Assembly: GCA_964383915.1 (NCBI GenBank) | Contig: CAYLJE010000050.1 | Coordinates: forward strand, 1-16,163 | Direction of reading: 5' to 3' | Source of the DNA: DRPN01 sp964383915 | Lineage (GTDB): Bacteria; Bacteroidota; Bacteroidia; Bacteroidales; VadinHA17 | DNA length: 16,163 bases | In this document: positions 1 through 6,545 of the stretch, piece by piece | Layout: each line of letters opens with the position of its first letter | Numbering within the stretch: the first letter of the stretch is position 1 | Position numbers and translations under genes: made by a program | The notes under the pieces: generated by a model | The model's database searches: none | Told to the model about the DNA's origin: nothing | What the model saw: the letters and a program-made list of their open reading frames with translations, nothing else

Positions 1-1388
1 ATGTACCACCAATAAACCGATTTTATGACGATCCGATATTTTTAGATTCCCATTGGCAAGGACCGACCAGATGATATTGTTTTCTCCTTTTTTATCAGTG
101 TCCAGCACCAGTTGTCCTGCCAATTTCTCATCGTTTCCATTGGTCAGCTTATATCGACCTGTAAAACCATTGTCGTAGAATTGGTACTTATTGGAATAGG
201 ATATTCCCATGTTGTAACCGAAAGGTAATTTGCCCAGTTTGATACGGTTTCCTATGCCGAAAGAATAAATCTGATCCACGAATGATTTTTCCGGTACAGG
301 TTCCATAATTTTGTTGAAGGATTTAGTGATCTGATCCAGCTTCGTGTCATCCGTGAACCTGGGAGGGGTCTGCCCTCTGGCGGGTTCAGGTATGGCTCTT
401 GTTCCGTCATCAAATCCCAGCCAGTCATATTTTCCATCGGGATAGGAGAGGAAATTATTGTTAAGATTGGCTTGGGGATTATACCGGGCCGATGCCGTGA
501 ACTGCAGGGTGAATTTCTCAGGAAAGTCACGAGTTATAATATCTACATATCCCCCCGTAAAACTGCCGGGGAGCTCGGGCGAAAATGTTTTATATACCAC
601 CAGATTCTCAATGATATTAGATGGGAACAAGTCCATTTGTACCGTATTTTTATCAGGGTCAAGGCCGGGGATCCGGGCTCCGTTCAGGGTGGTCAGACTG
701 TACCGGTCGCTCAGGCCCCGAACATACACGTATTTCCCTTCTTTTACCGATACTCCGGTCACTCGTCTTAGTGCAGACGCGGCATTACTAACAGCCAGTT
801 TTGCCATTTGCTGGGCGGAAATCCCATCCATAACCATGGCAGACTTTTTTTGCATGACCTGAAAAGCTGCCTCCGTTTTACGAGTGGCACGGGCAACCAC
901 TTTTACCCCCTCCAACTCCAGTTTGGCTCCTTCCATTAATATATTATTCAAAGTAACTTTACCGGCCTCAATATGGATGGAGTCAAAAACCTGTGGCTGA
1001 TAAGAAATATAGGAATAACGAATACGGTATGTTCCGGGGACCAGTTCCAGGGAATAATTCCCGTCAAAATCAGTGATTGTACCGTTCGTTGTGCCTTTGA
1101 CCACTATGGTGGCTCCTATCAGCTCTTCCCCGGTATTGGCATCAATGATTTTACCGCGCAGGNNNNNNNNNNNNNNNNNNNNNNNNNNNNNNNNNNNNNN
1201 NNNNNNNNNNNNNNNNNNNNNNNNNNNNNNNNNNNNNNNNNNNNNNNNNNNNNNNNNNNNNNGGTGGCTCCTATCAGCTCTTCCCCGGTATTGGCATCAA
1301 TGATTTTACCGCGCAGGAACCCCTTTTGACCCCAAAGCGGAGCAGAAAATAAAGTGATCAGTAGAAATAAGTAGGTGATTTTTTTCAT
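1..1388 (-). CDS. TonB-dependent outer-membrane receptor, N-terminal part, interrupted by an assembly gap
   Basis: Only the first part of the gene is in the window. The start is the ATG at 1388-1386, giving MKKITYLFLLITLFSAPLWG, a clear signal peptide ending near a WGQ site. Once the artificial gap is closed (position 1318 joined to 1162), one frame stays open to base 1 and encodes 411 residues. Residues about 22-110 form a CarboxypepD_reg-like beta-sandwich (GEELIGATIVVKGTTNGT, then DFDGNYSLELVPGTYRI). Residues about 130-240 form the plug domain, with YVRGLSDRYSLTTLNGARIP, a segment about DLFPSN and SFTGGYVDI. The barrel begins after that. The family imports large ligands across the outer membrane using TonB energy. 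No SusD-like gene is adjacent; a beta-helix lipoprotein precedes it in the same direction and may be its surface partner (inference). In the coordinates as given, the gap shifts the frame, so automatic callers would break the gene. The substrate cannot be read from the sequence. Confidence 0.9.
1108..1317. repeat. Exact 55-bp direct duplication flanking the gap (1108-1162 and 1263-1317)
   Basis: Both copies start GGTGGCTCCTATCAG and end TTTTACCGCGCAGG, and are identical over all 55 bases. They encode the same part of the receptor's N-terminal domain (GKII to IGAT). The length suits overlapping de Bruijn contig ends with k of about 55. A real tandem duplication is less likely, because the continuous receptor frame needs only one copy. 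Confidence 0.88.
1163..1262. other. 100-N scaffold gap, probably of true length zero or less
   Basis: Exactly 100 Ns, the conventional placeholder for a gap of unknown size. The 55 bases before it are identical to the 55 bases after it. Removing the gap and one copy gives an uninterrupted receptor reading frame, so no sequence need be missing. Confidence 0.9.
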
Positions 1389-1417
1389 TTTTAGCCATGA
1401 TTGTTTTATACAGTTTG

Positions 1418-1441
1418 GCCGGCATTGCATGCAATGCCGGC
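1418..1441. promoter_or_regulatory. Perfect 24-bp palindrome between lipoprotein and receptor genes
   Basis: GCCGGCATTGCA followed by its exact reverse complement. It lies 47 bases past the lipoprotein stop and 29 bases before the receptor start, in a spacer of about 100 bp. Both genes read on the minus strand, so their transcript can fold a GC-rich stem here. No T-run follows in the direction of transcription, so an mRNA-stabilising or processing hairpin, or a dyad operator, fits better than a simple terminator. Confidence 0.55.
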
Positions 1442-1488
1442 ATATTCATAAAATTGAATTAATTGATATATATATAGTGTTGAGGGAT

Positions 1489-2886
1489 TTATTTGGCAGG
1501 ATAGAAGGCAGTCCATCCTTTGGCCCAGTTTTCTCCTCCAGGTTCAAAAGCTCCCTGATAGGTTACGTTGTCAAACCATGGATCTGTTGGAGCAACCCCT
1601 CCGCCTGCTGTTCCTGCAGGAGGGACCGGGTTGTCTGCGCTTACCAGATTGGTGACAGTAACACTGTTTCCGGATTCGTCAAATTTACCGGCCCAGAAAT
1701 TGGCTGCAGCCGTACTGTCTGACGGGTCAACATCGGTACCGGTAGATATCTTGAAAATTCCTGCTGCAGTACTATCAGCGATTTGCTGAAAAATACAATG
1801 CTCAACAGACAGATTACCGTCCTGCAGTTGCTTGTAACTGTCCTGGGTTCCGGTCAGCAGTTCCACTTCAATGCCTTTGGTCTGATTGGCAAAAATAGAA
1901 TTATGGTAATGCCCCCCCGCGTTGTCACGAAAAATGATCACACCTTTGCCGGCATTCGCTCCGCGACCTATGTACGTGTTATTGTATATGTAGGGAATAG
2001 CATATGGCTCTCCGGTTTCAGGGTCGGTGCCTCCGTCATGTTCACCCAAACGGTCACCTGCATCAGGATCCTGAATGACCACATAGAATTGTACGAATCC
2101 CCGGAAACCTTCGTCATAATCAAACCCGTCATCTGCACAATAAGTTACCAGGATATGTTTCAAATGAGGTACTCCGCCAAAACATTCTATGCCGTCATCT
2201 TTATTGGCAAGGATTTCGATATGATCTATATTGGTTCCGCTACCTACAGCACCCAGTGTGAGACCGTTGATTTCATTTCCTTCACCGATATCGGTTCCGC
2301 CGTGACGGATAGAAATATATTCCAGCGTGCCGGAATTGTCATTATCATCATTTCCACCGTAAAGACCTCTCTGTTCGGTAGTGGGAATACCCTCAATCGC
2401 CGTTTCTCCGGGTGAGGAGTTCAGCCTGGCACTTCCCAGCAAAATTACACCTCCCCACAGACCACGGGCGGTTAGAGGCATAGTGCCATCCAACTTGTCG
2501 GCTTCTGCAGTGAAAATAATAGGATTATCCACTGTCCCTTTAGCTATCAGTTTTCCTCCGCGGGCTACTACCAGTGCACTGGCATCCGTTTCCTGTCCGG
2601 GTTTACCTTTTATTATAGTCCCCGGTTCAATGGTTAATGTCTGTCCTTCATTAACAAAAACCAGATGATCCAGCAGCCATATCTTGTCACTGGTCCAGGT
2701 CATGGTTCCAGTTCCCTGGCCGTGATCCATTACGGTAACAATGCCGTTTTCTTCAATATATTCCGTGGCATTGGGATCCTTCGGGGGAGGGTCATCTTTT
2801 GTACATCCGTTGAATAGGAGGGCTGCTGCCATCAGCAGGCCAATACCCCAAAAACCAATTTTCGTCGTTTTCTTTTTTCTGTTCAT
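1489..2886 (-). CDS. Secreted beta-helix lipoprotein paired with the TonB-dependent receptor
   Basis: This 465-residue protein starts with a basic region and hydrophobic stretch ending in the lipobox LLFNGC, with the lipidated Cys at residue 28. An acidic and proline-rich linker (TKDDPPPKD) follows, as is usual for surface-exposed Bacteroidota lipoproteins. The rest is rich in Gly, Asp and Asn with short beta turns: TLTIEPGTIIKGKPGQ, GLWGGVILLGSARLN, ISIRHGGTDIGEGNEING, ILANKDDGIECFGG, CADDGFDYDEGFRG. This pattern indicates a right-handed parallel beta-helix. Proteins of this look are widespread in Bacteroidota and often poorly or wrongly named. It sits upstream of, and in the same direction as, the receptor gene, with about 100 bp and a palindrome between. 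A role in presenting a ligand to the receptor is inference. The start is the ATG at 2886; upstream is the divergent spacer shared with the response regulator. Confidence 0.85.
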   Translation of the reverse strand: MNRKKKTTKIGFWGIGLLMAAALLFNGCTKDDPPPKDPNATEYIEENGIVTVMDHGQGTGTMTWTSDKIWLLDHLVFVNEGQTLTIEPGTIIKGKPGQETDASALVVARGGKLIAKGTVDNPIIFTAEADKLDGTMPLTARGLWGGVILLGSARLNSSPGETAIEGIPTTEQRGLYGGNDDNDNSGTLEYISIRHGGTDIGEGNEINGLTLGAVGSGTNIDHIEILANKDDGIECFGGVPHLKHILVTYCADDGFDYDEGFRGFVQFYVVIQDPDAGDRLGEHDGGTDPETGEPYAIPYIYNNTYIGRGANAGKGVIIFRDNAGGHYHNSIFANQTKGIEVELLTGTQDSYKQLQDGNLSVEHCIFQQIADSTAAGIFKISTGTDVDPSDSTAAANFWAGKFDESGNSVTVTNLVSADNPVPPAGTAGGGVAPTDPWFDNVTYQGAFEPGGENWAKGWTAFYPAK

Positions 2887-2997
2887 GATTTAAATATTAA
2901 TAATTTTTGTTCAATGTAAAGGAACAGCCTTGCTTTGTATCTATCCTTTTATAAAAGTTAAGGAATCATTAAATGTGCCCATTGTATTATTGACCGG

Positions 2998-3041
2998 TTA
3001 AAACTATATTTACAATAAGTTTACAATAAGTTAAAGTATGT
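2998..3041 (+). promoter_or_regulatory. Four tandem 11-bp units, PhoB/PhoP-type binding array
   Basis: The units are TTAAAACTATA (2998), TTTACAATAAG (3009), TTTACAATAAG (3020) and TTAAAGTATGT (3031). The middle two are identical and the outer two are degenerate. Hexamers of the form TT(A/T)ACA repeated every 11 bp are the established arrangement for PhoP/PhoB-type response regulators. The array ends 3 bp before a possible -33 element and 54 bp before the start of an OmpR/PhoB-family regulator, and lies about 110 bp upstream of the divergent lipoprotein gene. Autoregulation and control of the lipoprotein-receptor unit are inferred. Confidence 0.65.
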
Positions 3042-3044
3042 AGG

Positions 3045-3075
3045 TTGTAGTGTTATATAAAAACCTGTACTTTAG
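3045..3075 (+). promoter_or_regulatory. Possible promoter of the response regulator gene
   Basis: A -33-like TTG lies at 3045-3047 and a -7-like TACTTTAG at 3068-3075, 20 bp apart. The Bacteroidota forms are TTTG and TAnnTTTG, so the match is partial. The 11-bp array lies immediately upstream, as expected for an activated promoter. The gene has no evident Shine-Dalgarno sequence. Confidence 0.35.
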
Positions 3076-3095
3076 TGCAATAAAAAATCTATATT

Positions 3096-3785
3096 ATGGA
3101 TCACGAATCATACCGTATTCTGTTGGTGGATGATGAAGAAGATATTCTTGAAGTACTGTCGTATAACCTTCGTCGTGAGGGGTATCAGGTTTTTACAGCA
3201 GACAATGGGAGAGAAGCGCTAAAAATTGCAGCAGAAATACGACCACATCTTGTCCTACTGGATGTGATGATGCCGGAAATGGATGGTATGGAAACCTGTA
3301 CCGAGATGCGCAAACTTTCCGGCATGGACGAGGCGGTCATTGTTTTTCTAACTGCCCGGGGGGAGGATTATTCGCAAATAGCCGGCTTTGATGCAGGTGC
3401 CGATGATTACCTGGTAAAACCCGTGAAATTGAAAGTATTGCTGAAAAGAGTGGAGGCTTTACTCAAAAGAACCGGGAAAAGTTTTTCTTCTGACAAAAAT
3501 GCCAGCAAACTGCAAAAGGATATTATTGTTGATAAGGAGCGATATCTTGTGATACGAAAAGGGAAGGAGCTATCCCTGCCCCGGAAAGAATTCGAGTTAT
3601 TGTCCCTGTTGGCTTCCAAACCCGGCAGGGTATTCACAAGGGGGGAGATATTCGACCGGATATGGGGAGATCAGATCGTGGTCGGGGACCGTACTCTTGA
3701 TGTTCATATCTGGAAAATCCGTGAAAAAATTGGTCCGTATTATATCTATACGGTAAAAGGGGTTGGTTATAAATTTGAAGCATAA
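3096..3785 (+). CDS. OmpR/PhoB-family response regulator
   Basis: A full-length two-domain regulator of 229 residues. The receiver domain (about 6-122) has acidic residues D12, D13 and E14, the phospho-acceptor D56 in LVLLDVMMPEMDG, switch residue T86 in VFLTARGED and K108 in DDYLVKPVK. The C-terminal winged helix (about 132-228) has the typical LPRKEFELLSLLASKPGRVF, DRIWGD, VGDRTLDVHIWKIREKI and KGVGYKF. It is close in type to PhoB/PhoP, but phosphate specificity cannot be proven from the protein alone. No histidine kinase follows: the next gene downstream is unrelated and on the other strand. The regulator is transcribed divergently from the beta-helix lipoprotein, with tandem 11-bp repeats in between, which suggests control of its own gene and of that unit. 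Confidence 0.93.
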   Translation: MDHESYRILLVDDEEDILEVLSYNLRREGYQVFTADNGREALKIAAEIRPHLVLLDVMMPEMDGMETCTEMRKLSGMDEAVIVFLTARGEDYSQIAGFDAGADDYLVKPVKLKVLLKRVEALLKRTGKSFSSDKNASKLQKDIIVDKERYLVIRKGKELSLPRKEFELLSLLASKPGRVFTRGEIFDRIWGDQIVVGDRTLDVHIWKIREKIGPYYIYTVKGVGYKFEA

Positions 3786-3883
3786 GGAATTATATACTCC
3801 ACTGGATTACTGGTACAGATAGATTCCGGTATCCATAATCTTCAGTACCGATGCCACACTGTATTTTATGGTTATTTTTATTA

Positions 3884-4339
3884 CTATCCAGATTGTTTTG
3901 CCGTTAAGCTGTTGATTATAAGCTTTAATATTAACACACTTTTTACATCTTTAGCAAAATACTCATTTTAGATTTTGCCATGTTGTTGCATCAAAATATC
4001 CAGTCCGGCAATTTTCTCATTATAATCCGTAACAATTCCTATAACCCCGTTTCCAATAACAGATGAATAGTTTGTCGTCCATTTACATGATATATTATTT
4101 TTGATAATTTCATGCGTTTGTTCAATTTCAAATCCGACTTTATTGTTTTGTTTTATTAAATCAATCTTTTTGCCTTGAGGTGCACAATGAAAATATAACG
4201 TGTTTTTTTTATAACCATAATTCATTGGAATAACATAGGGACATTCATTATCAAACAAGGCTACCCTGCAAATTAAAGAAGTTGATAATATTTCTTCAAT
4301 TATCTTCCGGTCTTTTATTTCTTTCTCTTTTCGTCTCAT
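3884..4339 (-). pseudogene. NimA-like pyridoxamine 5'-phosphate oxidase-family protein with a premature stop
   Basis: The frame starts at the ATG at 4339 (MRRKEKEIKDRKIIEEIL) and shows the split-barrel flavin-binding pattern: CRVALFDNECPYVIPMNYGY, LYFHCAPQGKKIDLI, VGFEIE, YSSVIGNGVIGIV. Residue 123 is followed by TAA at 3970-3968. The same frame then continues for 27 codons (NEYFAKDVKSVLILKLIINS, ending LTAKQSG) to a TAG at 3886-3884. That tail matches the usual C-terminal strand of the family, and the restored length of about 151 residues fits the usual 150-160. The stop is therefore a nonsense mutation or a base error. Family members bind FMN or related cofactors; some are linked to nitroimidazole reduction, but no such activity can be claimed here. 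An insertion sequence begins 31 bp upstream of the start codon and may have separated the gene from its promoter. Confidence 0.82.
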
Positions 4340-4362
4340 AGTTTATAATTATCGTTAAATTA

Positions 4363-4370
4363 TAAAGATA
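4363..4370 (-). promoter_or_regulatory. Near-consensus -7 box at the junction with the insertion sequence
   Basis: Read on the minus strand this is TATCTTTA, one base off TAnnTTTG. It lies 23 bp before the NimA-like start codon and directly abuts the end of the insertion sequence, so any original -33 region would now be displaced. Confidence 0.35.
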
Positions 4371-4392
4371 ATAAATGAGTCCGGTTTAAAAA
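4371..4392 (+). repeat. Left terminal inverted repeat of the insertion sequence
   Basis: Starts ATAAATGAGTCC and continues GGTTTAAAAA. It matches the reverse complement of 6311-6332 at 20 of 22 positions, with mismatches at positions 13 and 16. Confidence 0.85.
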
Positions 4393-4403
4393 CCATTAAA
4401 ATT

Positions 4404-6100
4404 TCAAGTTACTGAGAATTGCATATTTGAAAAATATTTTGTTTCCTCAGGAATAATTTGAAATTTCCGGGTAAAATAAATTATAAAGTTGATTTTTATC
4501 AATTTTATTAGATAATAAGTGATATTTGTTAACAAATGACCATTAATTAAATCATTTTGGGCAATATATCTGTAAATCCTCCCAAAATTTATTGCAGTTC
4601 CCACATTAAAGGCAAAGAGGCTTGTTTTGAACAGTCCCCTGACTTTTGTTTTTCCATTTGGTGTCCTGGTTTTAAATTCTTTCATCGTTGCTTCAACATT
4701 GGGCCGGATCTTCCGATGTTCTTTGGGAATATTCATAATATTCCTGTTTCGTTTGTATGACAGGAAATCTTCATGGGTAAAATAGTATCTGCCTTTGTTT
4801 TTAAATATTTGACATTTCTCATTTAACGGACATTCCTTACACGTGTTTAAATTGAAGCGTATTTATGGCGCTTTTTTGTTGGTGTGGATATTGTTTTTTG
4901 ATAGGGGCATTCTACTGTATATGTATCTGGGAACTGACTGATTTGTTCGATTTTTTTCTCTACCTCATTTTCGCGTCCCCTTACGGCTGTTGTCACTTGG
5001 GTTATCCCTAATTCTTCAAACTTCCTATCATTATCTTCGCACCCGTAGCCACCATCGGTATGCATTTCATTCAATTCAGGCGTCTTTTCTTTTATCTTAT
5101 CTATACGATTATTTATTATTTTGATGTCGTCAATATTGTTAGGATTTACAGCTATGTCATCAATTAATTGTACAGGATTGTCAGGATTTGCTGTTTCCGT
5201 GGCATTTATCGTATATCCTTTACTTTGCTGTTCCCTCTTTTTTCGATACGGGGCATCCAGATCATCGGGTGATTGTAACATGCTGCTGTTTAATTCATTG
5301 GTCGGTTTTGCACTTACTCCCCCTTGGACCACTACAAAATGCTCTTTATAAACACGCTGGGAATTGATAAACGCTTTCTTGTCATGGTATTTATTCTTCC
5401 CGGTTATTTAGGTATGTACAGCATAATACACCTTACCTAATTTCTCCAGCTCACACGGCAGTTAATTGGATTTTAACCCATAAACATATTTTCCCGATCC
5501 CTTTTCCAGATATACTTGCAACTGTGTGCCTATTCGCTGTTTGTCTGTTTCATCCAGTATTCTTTCTAAACGCATTAATACCTCTATTAACAATTGAACC
5601 CTGGAGTATTTCTTAATATTTGAGGAGATTAATGTAGAGTCGGTCCTCTGGATGTCGGTTTTTAGTGACAGCCCTTTTATTTGTCGCCTGGTTAAATTAT
5701 CGAGTGCCTGCTCTATTAAATTAATCCCTGTTTGTTGTTCATATGCTAATATCCTGTTCTGAAAGTCAAAAAGTGTCCCTCTTGAAAATGGCATGTCATC
5801 TATACTGACAACCCCTAAAGCAGTTTTGAACCGCAAATCAAACATTACACTTTCTATCAACTCATCATAACTTATCCCTTTGAGATCTTTTAATGTCAAG
5901 GCTGAAACCAAAATATTGACTGCAACATTTGGCCTGCTCGCTTTTTCAGAATATAATGTCTTGAAATTATTCTCGTTAATATTTCTTAGTATCAATTTGT
6001 AAAACCACTTTTCTTTCGAAACATCAAGTAAACCACGCTGCTTTTTGCTGAGCTCTGTTTCAAAACTGAATAATTTTGGCTGATTGTTTCTTTTAAACAT
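4404..6100 (-). pseudogene. IS1182-like DDE transposase, broken by two TAA codons and one frameshift
   Basis: From the ATG at 6100 the frame encodes a DUF772-type N-terminal domain (about residues 45-110, including RPNVAVNILVSALTLKDLKG and SRGTLFDFQNRI) and the first catalytic Asp, D154, in QRTDSTLI. A TAA at 5464-5462 interrupts it, and a second TAA at 5410-5408 follows 17 codons later. The same frame then resumes (ITGKNKYHDKKAFINS) through the second catalytic region, MHTDGGYGCEDND, to a TAA at 4849-4847. A one-base shift within about 4856-4868 restores the rest: FNLNTCKECPLNEKCQIF, GRYYFTHEDF, then KIRPNVEATMKEFKTRTPNG carrying the likely catalytic Glu, and GLFKTSLFAFNVGTAINFGR, ending at TGA 4406-4404. 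Restored length is about 565 residues. Three lesions in a complete gene show the element is inactive, barring sequencing errors. Confidence 0.85.
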
Positions 6101-6153
6101 GTTTCCAGTATTTATTTTTCAATAGCAAAGATAAATATTATATTCTTGATTAT

Positions 6154-6161
6154 CAAATATA
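6154..6161 (-). promoter_or_regulatory. -7 box of the transposase promoter
   Basis: TATATTTG on the minus strand, an exact match to TAnnTTTG, 53 bp before the transposase start codon. No good -33 TTTG is seen at the usual spacing. Confidence 0.5.
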
Positions 6162-6163
6162 TA

Positions 6164-6179
6164 TGTTTCATGTGAAACA
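6164..6179. promoter_or_regulatory. parS-like palindrome next to the transposase promoter
   Basis: TGTTTCATGTGAAACA matches the well-known parS consensus TGTTTCACGTGAAACA at 15 of 16 positions. Flanking A and T extend the dyad arms to 8 bp. It lies inside the insertion sequence, immediately upstream of the -7 box of the transposase. It may be a ParB site or an operator for the transposase; sequence alone does not decide. Confidence 0.5.
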
Positions 6180-6310
6180 TTTTACACACTGATTATCAGC
6201 GTATTACGAGATTGTTGATAAATTTTTAATGCATTGCACATCAGATTGTTACTAGGACAACTTATTAATAAATTGAAATGGTAAAAAATATCGTAATTTT
6301 GTGCTCGACC

Positions 6311-6332
6311 TTTTTATACTGGACTCATTTAT
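6311..6332 (-). repeat. Right terminal inverted repeat of the insertion sequence
   Basis: The reverse complement reads ATAAATGAGTCC and then AGTATAAAAA. It pairs with 4371-4392. Confidence 0.85.
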
Positions 6333-6545
6333 ACAAAATTTAATTCCAAGTAACTAATTAATCCCGACTGCTGCCTCAAAACGAGAAAGAAGTGATACCC
6401 AGCCTCAGGAACATGGTTGCCGCTGCAAAAATTGTCAGAAATAAAGTGGGCTGATACGTTCCGGGAAAGATATTCTATGCGTTGTATCAAGCATGGTTGA
6501 TTGTGTAGTGGGTGATAAAGGTATACCTTACCGTGACTACCGGAT
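6333..6545. other. Spacer between insertion sequence and CbiX-like gene
   Basis: 213 bp with higher GC content than the insertion sequence. No convincing gene, RNA or terminator is seen. On the minus strand one frame includes a hydrophobic stretch (PTLFLTIFAAATMFLRLG) between stops. It could be a remnant of a membrane-protein gene once downstream of the CbiX-like gene, but this is weak. Confidence 0.4.

Larger units (their letters stand above)
4371..6332 (-). mobile_element. Decayed IS1182-like insertion sequence, about 1.96 kb
   Basis: The element is bounded by 22-bp terminal inverted repeats at 4371-4392 and 6311-6332, identical at 20 of 22 positions including the outer 12 (ATAAATGAGTCC). 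It contains one transposase gene on the minus strand, with about 230 bp of upstream non-coding sequence. Size, gene content and the transposase motifs fit the IS1182 group of DDE elements. No clear target-site duplication is seen (left flank AAGATA, right flank ACAAAA). Because the transposase is broken, it could move only with help in trans. Confidence 0.82.

Noticed and set aside
458..2668. Plus-strand open frames opposite the receptor and lipoprotein
   Set aside because: They are antisense shadows with no family features; the minus-strand frames carry signal peptides and domain motifs.
3800..3880. Terminator after the response regulator
   Set aside because: Only a 5-bp CGGTA/TACCG stem with a 14-base loop, and no adjacent T-run.
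4850..4890. A_AAA_AAG slippery heptamer in the transposase frame, suggesting programmed -1 frameshifting
   Set aside because: The heptamer is in the correct phase, but the -1 frame meets a TAA within about 10 bases, before the downstream frame begins. The shift must lie closer to 4856-4868, so it is a mutation.
3968..5464. Three premature stops, all TAA, hinting at stop-codon reassignment
   Set aside because: TAA clearly ends intact genes here, including the response regulator, the lipoprotein and the GT4 fusion (in a TAATG overlap). The stops lie only in decayed genes.
4371..6332. Target-site duplication of the insertion sequence
   Set aside because: The flanks AAGATA and ACAAAA do not match. 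The outer ATAAAT/ATTTAT is inverted, so it belongs to the terminal repeats or to a palindromic target.
6360..6460. Possible cobalamin riboswitch near the CbiX-like gene
   Set aside because: The region is downstream of the gene, and neither strand has a convincing B12 box with the conserved core.
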